From a candidate division TA06 bacterium (GTDB taxonomy: Bacteria; Edwardsbacteria; AC1; EtOH8), in assembly GCA_016235665.1 (NCBI GenBank), contig JACRJI010000013.1:1-64000 (forward strand): 64,000 nt of DNA, written 5' to 3'. Both the position numbers and the translations under genes were made by a program. Shown here piece after piece: positions 8,612-19,600 of this stretch; the stretch's first letter is position 1, and every line of letters starts with the position of its first letter. Under the pieces are notes generated by a model that was given only the letters and a program-made list of their open reading frames with translations, had not been told where the DNA came from and searched no databases.

Positions 8612-11005
8612 ATGAAAAAAATCGCATTTATAATCGCATTGATATTATGCGCCTCGGTAAGTTTTGCCGCTGCACCGACATTTTCCCTGACCACCGTCCT
8701 GCCGGACACCACCTTCATCGGACCCTACGTCGTACGAAGCGTCATCCAGTGCGCCGACGGCCTGACCAACATTTACCTGGGGTACCAGTTGAACAACGCT
8801 TATGGCACAGACCCATGGTCCTGGGCGGACTGGCCGACGCCAGATTCCACTCATGCCGACACATTTTATTTTACTATTCCGTCCATCCCGGTCGGAGTGG
8901 CGACACCGCCCCAGATAGACTACATAATCTATGCCGAGAACAGCTCTACTGGGGAGTACGCCTCTGATCCGGAATACCCGGGCTTTTACTCCTTTTTGAA
9001 TCTGCTGTATAGTCCTCAGTATTCCAACGTCAGCACCTTAAGGGATACCTTTTTCACCGGACCGTATGTGGTCAAAACCAATATCAGCACCGCCTTTGGA
9101 AATGTTCCCAACAGCGATGACATCTACAGCGATATTGCCGGGGGAGCTTCATATCCCCGGGATAGCATAGGCGCAGACGGATTCTATTACTACACCATTC
9201 CCCGGTATGCCAATAATGCCATGACCCCTGTCAATATCAATTGGTTCCTGACCGCTTATGACGAAATGGGCAATTGGGCGAATTACCCCACCAAGATTGA
9301 CAGTTTCAATCACTTCAACTTAATCGATCCTATGCCATCCAACACCAGAGCCTTGTCCAACACAGAACAGACAGGGCCATTCGTGGTCTGGACAACCTAT
9401 AAGGCAGAAGGAAATGTGATCAATGATTCCCTGTGGGTCTACAATAGTAGTGCTGCAGCCTGGGAACCGTTCGGGCGGGACAGCCTGATCGGAGACGTTT
9501 ATTACTACACCATTCCCCAGCAGCAGGCGGCTGTGATCAGCCCGGTGTTGGTGCAGTGGTATTTAAAAGCCAGCGACGACCTGACCGGTAACTACACCTA
9601 TGTACCGGCCAGCGCCAACCCGGGCTTTGGGGTTCCCTATTCCTTTAGGATACTGGACCTGACCGCCCCGTTGATTACCAATGTTACCCAGGTAGACAAC
9701 ACCTCCTTTACCGGGCCGTTCGAGGTCAAGGCAAATTGCCGCGATACCTCGGGCATAGCCCAGGTGCGGGTGTATTTCCGGACCAAACCCGCATTGGGTG
9801 ACACCTCCTGGAACTACCTGCCCATGGCCGCCACAGGCAACCCAGATGAGTACAAGGCCAGCCTGCCGGTTCAGACCCCGGGAATGCTGGTACAATACTA
9901 TGTTAGTGCATATGACGGAGCATTGACCGCCGGCGGTACCGCTCAAAAAAATACCGCCGATTTTCCGGCCGGCGGGCAGATAACTCCCAATCATTTCTAC
10001 ACAGGCAGTCCCCAATACAAACTATTGCTGGTAAATGATGGGTTGGCCGCCACAAACTACGATTCTTATTACACCTCCTGCCTGGACAGCAACGGTGTCA
10101 CCTATGGCTACTGGGACAATCGCCGGGCAAATGTGCTGTCCCAGCTTCATAACGTCAATACCCTGATCTGGTTCACCGGGGACGACAGCGTCAACACCCT
10201 GAACCAAGCCGACCGGGACAGCCTGACCGCTTTCCTGGAGAGGGGCGGAAACCTGCTGCTCTCTTCAAAGAACCTGGGGCAGAACTGGGGCGGGAAGATC
10301 AACAGCGACACGGTGGACTTCTACCATAATTATTTAAAGGCCCGTTTTGATTCCACTCTTGTTCTATCCACGTCTTTATCCTTCCAGGGAAGGGTGGCTT
10401 TGCCGATCAGCAAGGGTGCAGTTGATAGTTTGTTTGTCGGCACGGTAGGGACCGCCGGCAACTACAAATCCATAGACAGGGTCGCGCCTCTGCCGGGAGC
10501 AGACTCGGTATTCAATGTCAAGAATCTACCGGGGTGCGCGGTCATCCGCTGTTCCACCGGAGTTTATAAAACAGTGTATGCCAGCCTGCCCATAGAGGCA
10601 TTGGCAAAGAATACGGCCGGAAAATTATCCCGGACCCAGTTCATCGGCCGGTGCCTTAACTGGTTCGGCATCCAGACCTTCTACAAGGTGGCGGGCGAGG
10701 CGGTAGCCGAGGCCGGGCTGGTCAACGATGAAGCCCTGCTCTATCAGGCCTTCCCCAATCCTTTTAACGGCAACACCACCATCAGCTTCAGCCTGCCGTC
10801 GGCAGGAAGCGTTTCCCTGAAAGTGTACAATATTGCGGGACAGGTGGTGAAAACGATCTGCGACGAACACCGTAAGGCTGGGGTGTATAAGATCACTTGG
10901 AATGGCAATGACGAATCAGGCAACAAGGTTTCCAATGGCATTTACCTTTACCGGTTGGTGACCAAGGATCAAAGCCAGGCCAAGAAGGTAATCGTACTTC
11001 GATAG
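8612..11005 (+). CDS. Secreted repeat protein with ThuA-like and sorting domains
   Basis: An AAGGAGA site lies 8 bases before the ATG, and a textbook signal peptide ends SFAAA. Residues about 25-460 hold four copies of a roughly 105-residue FN3/Ig-like unit, each opening with a motif like TxFxGPYVV (FIGPYVV, FTGPYVV, QTGPFVV, FTGPFEV). A ThuA-like Rossmann region follows (about 470-690, YKLLLVNDG, ERGGNLLLSS), related to the one in the preceding protein. The type IX-like tail has FPNPFNGN, VYNIAGQVV, SNGIYLYRL and a final VLR. No catalytic motif was recognised. It is the second gene of the 5875-11005 unit and ends before a very strong terminator. Likely exported and surface-anchored or released. 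Function unknown. Confidence 0.85.
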   Translation: MKKIAFIIALILCASVSFAAAPTFSLTTVLPDTTFIGPYVVRSVIQCADGLTNIYLGYQLNNAYGTDPWSWADWPTPDSTHADTFYFTIPSIPVGVATPPQIDYIIYAENSSTGEYASDPEYPGFYSFLNLLYSPQYSNVSTLRDTFFTGPYVVKTNISTAFGNVPNSDDIYSDIAGGASYPRDSIGADGFYYYTIPRYANNAMTPVNINWFLTAYDEMGNWANYPTKIDSFNHFNLIDPMPSNTRALSNTEQTGPFVVWTTYKAEGNVINDSLWVYNSSAAAWEPFGRDSLIGDVYYYTIPQQQAAVISPVLVQWYLKASDDLTGNYTYVPASANPGFGVPYSFRILDLTAPLITNVTQVDNTSFTGPFEVKANCRDTSGIAQVRVYFRTKPALGDTSWNYLPMAATGNPDEYKASLPVQTPGMLVQYYVSAYDGALTAGGTAQKNTADFPAGGQITPNHFYTGSPQYKLLLVNDGLAATNYDSYYTSCLDSNGVTYGYWDNRRANVLSQLHNVNTLIWFTGDDSVNTLNQADRDSLTAFLERGGNLLLSSKNLGQNWGGKINSDTVDFYHNYLKARFDSTLVLSTSLSFQGRVALPISKGAVDSLFVGTVGTAGNYKSIDRVAPLPGADSVFNVKNLPGCAVIRCSTGVYKTVYASLPIEALAKNTAGKLSRTQFIGRCLNWFGIQTFYKVAGEAVAEAGLVNDEALLYQAFPNPFNGNTTISFSLPSAGSVSLKVYNIAGQVVKTICDEHRKAGVYKITWNGNDESGNKVSNGIYLYRLVTKDQSQAKKVIVLR

Positions 11006-11046
11006 AGAGATTGGCACAACTCCGGCTGAAATTTTGATAAAACGGA

Positions 11047-11085
11047 TGCAAAAAGGGTGGGGACGAAGTTTCCACCCTTTTTGCA
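11047..11085 (+). terminator. Strong terminator, perfect 14-bp stem
   Basis: The arms tgcaaaaagggtgg and ccaccctttttgca pair perfectly around an 11-base loop. It ends the two-gene exoprotein unit and carries T-runs for either direction. Confidence 0.9.
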
Positions 11086-11355
11086 TTGCAAGAGAAAAAA
11101 ATGCACAACCCTAATATATTGGTAAATTAACTGTTTACAAGATAAATCAATTATATAAATGCAAATAAGTGATAGTGGTATGGAATATCATAAAAATATT
11201 AAAATTGTAAGGATTTTTAATAATATGATTATCAACGACTTACAATTGATATTTTTGTTAATGAAGATACAAACATGGCACAGATATTGCATTTTAAATC
11301 CTTATCGTATATAATAATAAACAGTTAATTCATAACAAACTTTAGGAGGTTTTTT
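11086..11355 (+). promoter_or_regulatory. AT-rich upstream region and promoter of the subtilase gene
   Basis: This is the non-terminator part of a 350-base gene-free gap and is far more AT-rich than its flanks. It holds a near-consensus promoter (TTGCAT at 11287-11292, 17 bases, TATAAT at 11310-11315) and a TAGGAGG ribosome site before the ATG at 11356. Upstream, a 9-bp inverted repeat (aattgtaag at 11203, cttacaatt at 11239) with a 27-base spacer could be an operator or an RNA hairpin. Nothing else was recognised. Confidence 0.65.
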
Positions 11356-14300
11356 ATGGCACGGAAAACCAGTCTGCTGACCACGGCAATAATTGCTTTG
11401 GCCGGCTTGGCTCTATTGGTGGCTTTTGGCCTGAACGAAGTGACCGCTTACAAGGCGGACATCAAAGGACAGCCCCAGCAGGCAACTGTCATCAGCGCGG
11501 TTACTAATGCACCGGCGGTAAAAAAGGCAGCTAATATTCCAGACCAGGCCGTCTGGGCCGGGCAAGCCAAGATCAGCGTGCCGGTGGAAGCGAAGGTTTC
11601 CCCCAAGATATCATTTTCCAACGGTTACCAAATTGACGCCATAGCCGGCGAGCCCAAACTGCCGGAAGATCTGAAATACGGCCAGCCCAAGGCCGATGAA
11701 ACCACCTATTATATAGTACAGTTCAACGGACCCATCCAGGAATCCTGGCGCAAGGATCTGGAAGCCGAAGGCGCCGAGATCATGTTCTATCTGCCGGATT
11801 ACGCCTTTGTGGTGCGGATGAAAGAATCCACCAGGGCCAAGCTGGTCAACACCAAGGGCAATATCAGCTATACCGGGCTATTCCAGCCGGCCTACAAGAT
11901 CTCCGACCGGGCCCAGGCCCGCGCTTCTAACGCCAAGGGCGGGACCTTCAGGGCCACCATACTGGTGTTCAGCCCCGAAGATATTGACGTCACGGTAAGC
12001 CAGGTGGAAGCCATTGTGGGCCACAAGATATTCATGAAATCTTCTGTGGAATGGGCTCCCGGCAAATGGAACAAGAAGATCTTCGTTGACGTTACCAAAG
12101 ACCAGATGACCTCTTTGGCCAACGCCAAGGGCATATATTGGATAGAGCCCATGAACAAGTTCAAGACCCAGAATTACAACAGCCAACCGTGCATGCAATC
12201 GGGCGTAATCCCCGGAGCATACCGTGGCATTTGGGCCAGGGGAATACTGGGCCAGGGCCAGATAGTACAGGACCTGGACACCGGCATCCGCGAGAGCCAG
12301 AACTTTTTTGACGATAACGCCAGGCATTACACCACTTGGTATTGGGACACCAACCACCGCAAAGTGGTGGGCAACCGGCCCGGAGCCTGGGCATATGAAA
12401 CCGGAGGGGACTGGTACCACGGTTCCATGTCCAAGTTCGGCGACGAAGCGCTCAATAGCTATCACGGCAGCCATACCGCCGGCAGTATTGCCGGAGACGA
12501 CTCCTCCGAGGGCGGCACTTACGGTATGGACGGTATCGCCCGGATGGCCAGACTGCTGTTCATTGACGGCGGCGGCGACTCCGGATCGGTCTACGGCACC
12601 GCCGATTGCAACATAGTCGGCTCCTGGGGCTGGGACAGCACCGTGGCCAACGGCGTTCCCCGGGCCTACATCTCCTCCAACTCCTGGGGCGATTCCTCGG
12701 TCAACGGGGCATACGACGGCAGCGCCATGGAGTGCGACATGTTCACCTGGAGCCACCAGGACTTCCTGTTCATCATCTCCGATGGCAATGACGGCGGTGT
12801 GGCCGCCCCCGGATACAAGTGCGGATCGCCGGCCACCAACAAGAACGGCATGGCCATAGCCGCTTTGGCAGCCGCCGGTGCCAATGGAGTAGGCGGTGCC
12901 AACACCAAGGCCTCGTTCTCGTCCTGGGGCAGCCATACGGACGGACGGATCAACCCGTTCGTCTCGGCTCCCGGTACGGCCATTCTCTCAGCTGACGGCG
13001 CAGTGGACAACGGGACTCTTTCCATGCAGGGGACATCAATGGCCTGCCCCATCACGGCCGGAACCACTGCTTTGGTGCGACAGTACTTTACCGAGGGCTG
13101 GTATCCAACTGGTACCAAGGTGGCGGCCGATGCCTTCATCCCCTCAGGAGCATTAATGAAAGCCGTAGTAGCCATCAGCGCTGACTCCACCACGGCTTCG
13201 CACGGAAGCTTTACCCTGGACTCGCTGTTCGGCTGGGGCCGTCCCAACTTAGATACCGCTTTGTTCTTCTCCGGTGACCAGGTCAAGATGCTGCTTCAGG
13301 ATAACCGGGTAGGCGTCAGCACCGGAGAGGCCATGGAATACCAGGTGGCCATTCCGGCCGGCGCCACCAATTTGAAGATCTCTTTGGCCTGGTCCGATTA
13401 TCCCGGTTCCACTACGGCCACTTATGCCATAGTGAATAATCTTGACCTGGATGCCTACGAACCAACTGGGGCTACTACCCCACGACGATTTAGGGGCAAC
13501 CGTTTCCAGACCTATGCTACGGCGGCCAAGCAGTCCGATTCCCTGGCCACAACAAACGACTTCGTGAACGTGATGGAAGGCATCAAGGTCAAGGCCCCCA
13601 AGACCGGCACCTGGAAGATCAGGGTCACCGGGACCAACGTAGTGATGGGACCGCAGCCTTTTGCTATAGTGGTCACATACCGCACCCCGTTGGCGGCAGC
13701 CACAGGCAAAGTGTATCTGAACAAGCCGGTCTATGTCATTCCGTCAGCGGCCGGTTCCATAGATACCCTGAAGATAGAGGTGGACGATTTTGACAAAACC
13801 GGAAACTGTACGGTATTCGTCTGGTCAAAACGTTCCGAGCCCAAACAGGGGACGTCATATCCAGAAACCCTGATCTGCGCCCTGGTGGGAACAGGTCTTT
13901 ACCGGACCACTGTCCCTCTGGTCAACGGCAATATGACTCTGAACAATGATCAGCTCACCTGTGACCAGAACGATACCATCTATGTGGTGTATAACGATGT
14001 CACCCCCACTCCCGATTATCCCGACACGGCCAAGGCGGTGACGGATGCCGACATGATGACCATCACCAATGTCAGCGCTACGGACATGGTCCCGCCGGTG
14101 GGCACCCAGAAGAAAATTCTTTGGACCACTTCGCGCAACGCCACTAATAAGGTTTATTACGGCCTGACCACGGCCTTGGGCTCGGTAGCCAGCGCCGACA
14201 CTCCTTTGGTGGTCGACCACCAGTTCCCGATCACCGGGCTGGTACAGAACCAGGTATACTATTACGACGTGGAATCCAAGGATGCCCGGGGGGTCACCGT

Positions 14301-16464
14301 CCGCGACGACAACGGCGGCCGCCACTATGCCTTCAGCACCGGCTCGGGCAGCGGCCAGAGCGATGTGCTGGTGATAGTCTGGGACGACGATGGTTATGCC
14401 AACTCCTTTGTCCACGGCCCGTACCTGACCGACGCATTGAACAAGGGCGGATGGACTTACGACTGGTGGTCCACTCAATTGCAGGGCATAGTCACCACCA
14501 CCCAGCTTAAAAAATACAAGGCTGTTTACATCCAGGTGGCCCAGGACGGACCGACCGGCGGAAATTACCCCGCTTTCAGGTCCCCGCAGCGCGACACCCT
14601 GATCCTCTATCATAACGCCGGAGCCAGGTTCGCCGTGGTCGGCAACGACCTGGGTTGGGATACCTACGCCAACGCCACCACTGTAAAATTAGCCGCTGAA
14701 CGGCAGGCCGATACCATTTTCTGCCGCAACTATCTGCACTTTACTTACAAGGGCGATATAGCCTCGGCCAATACCCTTCTTACCGATCAGGTTTTCGGCA
14801 TGACAGGCGATCCGATTTCCGGCAGTTACACCGCCGGCGTCAGCCACAGCAGCTGGCGCACCGGAGCAGCCGGCGACAGCATTGTGACCTCGGTTGGGCT
14901 TCCTGGTTATACCGGGGCCGCCGGAACCGGGAGCGCAGTCTGGCATTTTGAGAGCGCCTACGATTCGGCCGCCACCAAGTGGGAATCAGCCGCCACCATG
15001 GGCACCCTGGGCAACGGGGTCTGGGGCGGGCGCACCACTAGGACCATCATGAACGCATTCGAGATCACCCAGCTGGATACTGTCAATCCCGCCAGCGCCA
15101 CCCGGGTTGACATCCTGAATAAGATGTTCATCTGGCTGATCGGACACGACCACCCATACGACACTATTCAGACACCGGTGGCTGGAACCACCTATACAAC
15201 CAGCCCCATCAGCATCGCCTGGCGTTCCTACGCCAAGGGCGGCGCCACAATCGACACCACCTGGGTGGAATATTCCAGCAATGGCGGGGCCAGTTGGAAT
15301 ACACTGGTCAAAGGCACCAGCGTAACTTCGCCCTATAGCTGGGACATCACAACCCGCGAGAACGGAGTCCAGTACCAGGTTCGGGTCCGGGTTCAGGATA
15401 CCGGGATTTACCCGGCCATGTCCGGTTCCGATACCGTGGGCAACTTTACCCTCAGCCGGGTGGGCGGAGACTTCACCGGGCCCATCATCAAACCGGGTAC
15501 CATCCGCTTTAGTCGCAATCCGGTGGGCAACACCTCAGGTTGGGTGCTTAACGTAGCGGCCATGGCCAGCGATTCCACTACCGGCCTTTCCAACATTCAA
15601 GCGGTGCGGTGTTCGGTGGTTGCAAGCGGTGTTACCTATGCCAATGTTCTGATGAGCGCCACAGACGGTTCGTTCAACGCCATCCAGGAAGCCGTCAATA
15701 CCAATATTTCCACTTTGGGATGGCCGGCTGGAACCTACACGGTTTATGTCCGGGCCCAGGATGCATCTCCTTCCAAATCCAAGTCGGCCAACAACTGGGG
15801 AGTATTGTCTTCAGCTACTGTCCTTCAGGTTGTTGATCTGCTTCCGCCTGACGGGGGGGCTGTCACCCTTTCCATGTTCACTGCTTCAACCGGCAAGCCC
15901 GGTGTGGTGTTGTACTGGCAGACTGCTTCCGAGGATAATTCATACAAATGGATTATCGAACGCTGCCCGACCCCGGACGGAAATTATGAGGTGGTAGCGG
16001 ACAATATTGAAGCGGCCGGAAACTCAAATCAAGCCAAGGAATACACCTATACTGACCTGAGCGCTCAGCCCAATCAGGGTTATTACTATATGCTGGTTCA
16101 GGTTGATAACGATGGTTCCACCACAAAATATGGACCAATGTCTGCCAAAGCCGGAGGATTACCTGCACCCGAGTTCTTTGCGCTGCAGGAAGCCAGGCCC
16201 AATCCATTCGGCGGCAAGGTGGCCTTAAGTTACCAGGTTCCGGAGAGATCCCAGGTTTCTCTCAAGATATACAACATCGCCGGACAGGTGGTCCGCACCT
16301 TAACCGAAGGCGTAAAGGAGGCTGGTTATTATCAGATATCCTGGAACGGCACCGGAGATAACAGCAAAGCCCTTTCAAATGGCATTTACATCTACCGGCT
16401 GACAGCCACCACGGCTTCCGGCCAGCAGCATCAGATGGCCAGGAAGGTCACCCTGCTGAAATAG
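11356..16464 (+). CDS. Secreted S8 subtilisin-like serine peptidase, very large, with sorting domain
   Basis: A signal-anchor-like N-terminus and an inhibitor-like propeptide (to about residue 275) precede a peptidase S8 domain (about 295-650). The catalytic triad is visible: Asp308 in LDTGI, His370 in YHGSHTAG and Ser561 in GTSMACP. A P-domain-like beta-sandwich follows (about 655-785). Further on are FN3-like segments (about 900-1000), a ThuA-like Rossmann region (about 1005-1260, DVLVIVWDDDG), Ig-like domains, the shared SYKWIIERC domain (about 1505-1600) and the type IX-like tail (RPNPFGGK, IYNIAGQVV, SNGIYIYRL, final LLK). It should act outside the cell as a broad-specificity endopeptidase. 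At 1702 residues it is several times the size of a classical subtilisin, because of the C-terminal modules. It is monocistronic with its own promoter and terminator. Confidence 0.93.
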   Translation: MARKTSLLTTAIIALAGLALLVAFGLNEVTAYKADIKGQPQQATVISAVTNAPAVKKAANIPDQAVWAGQAKISVPVEAKVSPKISFSNGYQIDAIAGEPKLPEDLKYGQPKADETTYYIVQFNGPIQESWRKDLEAEGAEIMFYLPDYAFVVRMKESTRAKLVNTKGNISYTGLFQPAYKISDRAQARASNAKGGTFRATILVFSPEDIDVTVSQVEAIVGHKIFMKSSVEWAPGKWNKKIFVDVTKDQMTSLANAKGIYWIEPMNKFKTQNYNSQPCMQSGVIPGAYRGIWARGILGQGQIVQDLDTGIRESQNFFDDNARHYTTWYWDTNHRKVVGNRPGAWAYETGGDWYHGSMSKFGDEALNSYHGSHTAGSIAGDDSSEGGTYGMDGIARMARLLFIDGGGDSGSVYGTADCNIVGSWGWDSTVANGVPRAYISSNSWGDSSVNGAYDGSAMECDMFTWSHQDFLFIISDGNDGGVAAPGYKCGSPATNKNGMAIAALAAAGANGVGGANTKASFSSWGSHTDGRINPFVSAPGTAILSADGAVDNGTLSMQGTSMACPITAGTTALVRQYFTEGWYPTGTKVAADAFIPSGALMKAVVAISADSTTASHGSFTLDSLFGWGRPNLDTALFFSGDQVKMLLQDNRVGVSTGEAMEYQVAIPAGATNLKISLAWSDYPGSTTATYAIVNNLDLDAYEPTGATTPRRFRGNRFQTYATAAKQSDSLATTNDFVNVMEGIKVKAPKTGTWKIRVTGTNVVMGPQPFAIVVTYRTPLAAATGKVYLNKPVYVIPSAAGSIDTLKIEVDDFDKTGNCTVFVWSKRSEPKQGTSYPETLICALVGTGLYRTTVPLVNGNMTLNNDQLTCDQNDTIYVVYNDVTPTPDYPDTAKAVTDADMMTITNVSATDMVPPVGTQKKILWTTSRNATNKVYYGLTTALGSVASADTPLVVDHQFPITGLVQNQVYYYDVESKDARGVTVRDDNGGRHYAFSTGSGSGQSDVLVIVWDDDGYANSFVHGPYLTDALNKGGWTYDWWSTQLQGIVTTTQLKKYKAVYIQVAQDGPTGGNYPAFRSPQRDTLILYHNAGARFAVVGNDLGWDTYANATTVKLAAERQADTIFCRNYLHFTYKGDIASANTLLTDQVFGMTGDPISGSYTAGVSHSSWRTGAAGDSIVTSVGLPGYTGAAGTGSAVWHFESAYDSAATKWESAATMGTLGNGVWGGRTTRTIMNAFEITQLDTVNPASATRVDILNKMFIWLIGHDHPYDTIQTPVAGTTYTTSPISIAWRSYAKGGATIDTTWVEYSSNGGASWNTLVKGTSVTSPYSWDITTRENGVQYQVRVRVQDTGIYPAMSGSDTVGNFTLSRVGGDFTGPIIKPGTIRFSRNPVGNTSGWVLNVAAMASDSTTGLSNIQAVRCSVVASGVTYANVLMSATDGSFNAIQEAVNTNISTLGWPAGTYTVYVRAQDASPSKSKSANNWGVLSSATVLQVVDLLPPDGGAVTLSMFTASTGKPGVVLYWQTASEDNSYKWIIERCPTPDGNYEVVADNIEAAGNSNQAKEYTYTDLSAQPNQGYYYMLVQVDNDGSTTKYGPMSAKAGGLPAPEFFALQEARPNPFGGKVALSYQVPERSQVSLKIYNIAGQVVRTLTEGVKEAGYYQISWNGTGDNSKALSNGIYIYRLTATTASGQQHQMARKVTLLK

Positions 16465-16483
16465 GTTCATCGGGTCATCAAGA

Positions 16484-16517
16484 TTTAGGGGTCATTCCTT
16501 GGGGAATGGCCCCTAAA
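16484..16517 (+). terminator. Hairpin terminator after the subtilase gene
   Basis: A 15-bp stem with one G-U pair (tttaggggtcattcc / ggaatggcccctaaa) closes a 4-base loop 19 bases after the stop. The T-run is short, so termination may be partial. Confidence 0.7.
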
Positions 16518-16591
16518 CTTTGGTACTTGAGGTTTCATTTATCAATGAACAAAATATAGTGGCAACATCCCCATGTTCCTTAAACTTGTTA

Positions 16592-16620
16592 TTGACAAAA
16601 AGCGGCATAAATACTATAAT
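16592..16620 (+). promoter_or_regulatory. Perfect-consensus sigma-70 promoter
   Basis: TTGACA and TATAAT are exactly 17 bases apart, 48 bases before the ATG at 16669. Both boxes match the consensus completely, which predicts strong, housekeeping-sigma transcription of the Kelch-repeat protein gene. Confidence 0.9.
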
Positions 16621-16668
16621 ATTTGAAAGTATTGGGGCAAGAGAACAAAATTTAAAGGAGTTTTTGTC

Positions 16669-19600
16669 ATGCGGAAAATCCTGTTAGCCATCTCTATTCT
16701 GGTCGTAATTTCTACAGCGTTCATTCCGGCTCATGCCGGGGAACGGGCGGCCATCAATGCCGGTGCCATAAAAACAGAGCTTTGGCATAACGGTCTGATG
16801 GGGGACACCACCGCCAGCCTTCTATTCCCGGCCGGGCTTTACCAGGGGGCATCCCTGCTACGGCTTGGTAGTTTGTGGTTCGGGGGATCGGTGGATGGAA
16901 AACAGAATTTTGGTGTCAGTTGCGGGGATATTACAACCTCGGGGCAGGCCGTTAGCGAATGGACTCCGGACAGCCTGGGGGTTCAGGTTTTCGTGCCAGG
17001 TTCCAGGGCTCCATTGGAGCTTAAGCTGAACCTGACCGATGACGATCCGGCGGCAAATAAGGGCATCAACCTAGGGATAACCGCCTCGGTAAAGGCCCAT
17101 CAGTGGAGCTATCTGCCGGTTGATAAGCTCTACCTGCTGGAATACTCATTCAGGAATGATGGTGCTGCTCAGATAGACAGCGCCTATGCCGGATTGTGGC
17201 ATCTGGGCAATGTTTTTAAAACCCAGGCTATCAATACTGAGAACATTGACTATACCGGTTATGATGTTAACGTGGACCCGCTTAATGGAACCGTCCGCAA
17301 TATGCTTTATGTGGCAGCCGATTCGGTGCAGTGTCAGAATACATTTGGAGTAAGCTCTCCTTATATTGGTTTCCGGTTATTGCATGCAGTTAATCCGAAC
17401 GGCAGTCCTGCGGTTTTAAGCGGTGCCTGCTCCTGGCGAGGCGCTTCGAACTCTCCCCAGAGCGATGCCTCATTGCTGGATTACCGTAGCCGCTATTTCT
17501 ACCTTTCCCGGGGAAAATTTGATGCCGAGTTGATTCCCCGGTTCAATGTCCCCAAACTTACAATAGATAACACTCACCTTAGAATTGACGGCAAGGTGTT
17601 GACTGAAGTGGACGGAGTTTGGGATGTAAATGACACATCGCACATAGGTCAAAATTACTATATTGGAGGAATCTTTAACGCTTCCAGTGGCATCATTACC
17701 CTGGGCACTCCCAAAGCCGACAAACTGAAATTAGTGGCTAAGGAACAGGACTCGGAACTTGATACTTTGACTGTTCAAACTCAGAACCTGCCACTGGCTC
17801 AGGTAACCGGGGTTTACGACAATGCCACGGGTACAGGTACCAATTACTACAGCGGGGGAAGTTTTGTTTCGGCTACCGGAGTCATCACCTTGGGGACGCC
17901 GTATGTAAAACTGAATACGGTAAGCCACGAGGAGGATTGGGCCTCCGATGATTACACACTCTATGCCCAGATAACACCGTTGTACCAAGTGATCAGCGTT
18001 TACGACAACCCTGCCGACACCGGAACGGAATATTATGCCGGGGGGACTTTTAACGAATCCTCAGGGCAGATCACCCTGGGCACGGCTTACGCCAATTATG
18101 GCAGCGCCCCGCTATATGTAAACTACAAATGGCGGGAAGCCTCGCCATTCCTTTATGTTGACTACAGCTATAAACTGAATAATGTGGTCACTAGCTACAA
18201 ATACTACCATACCAAGACCGGGGTGGTGCCCACCGATTATACCAATCTGACCATTTCCGATCCCACCGGCCTAGAGGAAGTGGCCGGGGTTTACCGCCAG
18301 AGCGATACATTAATGTCAGGTACCGATTACTACATAGGCGGCAGTTTTGACAAGGGAACCGGCCAGATAATGCTGGCAACGCCGCTCCCGGATGACACCG
18401 CCGATTATTACCTGCGGGAAAATTATATGCTGGATATGGTCGGCACTCCCAACGACAGTTTCATCTGGCTGGGGATAGGGATCTGGCCGGACTACGACAA
18501 GGTGGTGGAGATAGTTGGGATCTATGATAACAGCTCCGGAACCGGCACCGATTACTTCGCTGGGGGCAGCTATGATCCGGTAACCGACCTGATCACACTA
18601 GGCACACCCTTTGACGGTGGAGACATGATGTCACCGGTCTTCATAACTTACCGTTACCTGAAACTGACCAACGCCCTGGTTAAGTATCATAGCAATGACC
18701 TGGGTTCCCAGAACGTGATGCTATCGGTGGGGCCGTGGAACATGAGTCCAGGAGATTCCGCTAAAGCGGTATTTGCGGTGGTGGCTGGTAACAGCCTGGC
18801 CGAGCTCCAGGCAACCTCTGACTCGGCCCTGTATATATGGAACAACCCGGGTGCGGCGGTAACCACTACCAAAGGCTCGGTTTCCGGGCAGGTGGCCCGC
18901 ACTTTGGGCCGGGGTATGGTGGAAAATGCTGTGGTCACAGCCTATCAGGGTCCGACCCCGATTGATTCCGGTATCACCGATGGTACCGGGCGCTATTTTG
19001 TAGCCAACCTGGAGGCTGGTGCATATGATTCCCTAGTAGCAACTTCAACGGGATATTTACAGAGTGCAATTTTATTCAATGCCGACATCACTGCCGGGCA
19101 GGATACTACCGGCTTGGATTTTGTACTGACTTCAGTCAATGCTGGTCTCAGCGGCTACGTTTTCAGGTCCGACAGTTCTACTGCTGTGGCCGGAGCGTTG
19201 GTATTCCTGCAGGGAGTGAACTATGATAGCACTTTTACCGATATTGGCGGATATTATTCGTTCAAGTCCGTACTGACATCAACCACCGACAGTCTGCTGT
19301 TCTCTGCTCCCGGATGCGTGGCAGAGGTCATCGCCAACCTGAACCTTCAGGCAGACTCCGCCATGGCAGTAAACAAGGTACTGCATTCTGCCGGAGGCTG
19401 GCTAGACGGGCGGATCACCAAGTCCGACAGCTTGACCCCGGTGGCCAATGCCATAGTGAGCGTAACCGGACCGGTATCGGCCTCCGATACCACCGATGCT
19501 TCAGGTAATTATAGTTTTACCGGACTGGCGGCCGGAACCTATGATATCAGTATTACCGCCTCAGGATATGCCATGCAGAATATCTCGGGAATGGCCGTCC

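Noticed and set aside
11878-12936. Open frame of 352 codons opposite the subtilase catalytic domain
   Set aside because: The translation is a mirror of the S8 domain codons, with no family resemblance. The plus-strand gene has a complete catalytic triad.
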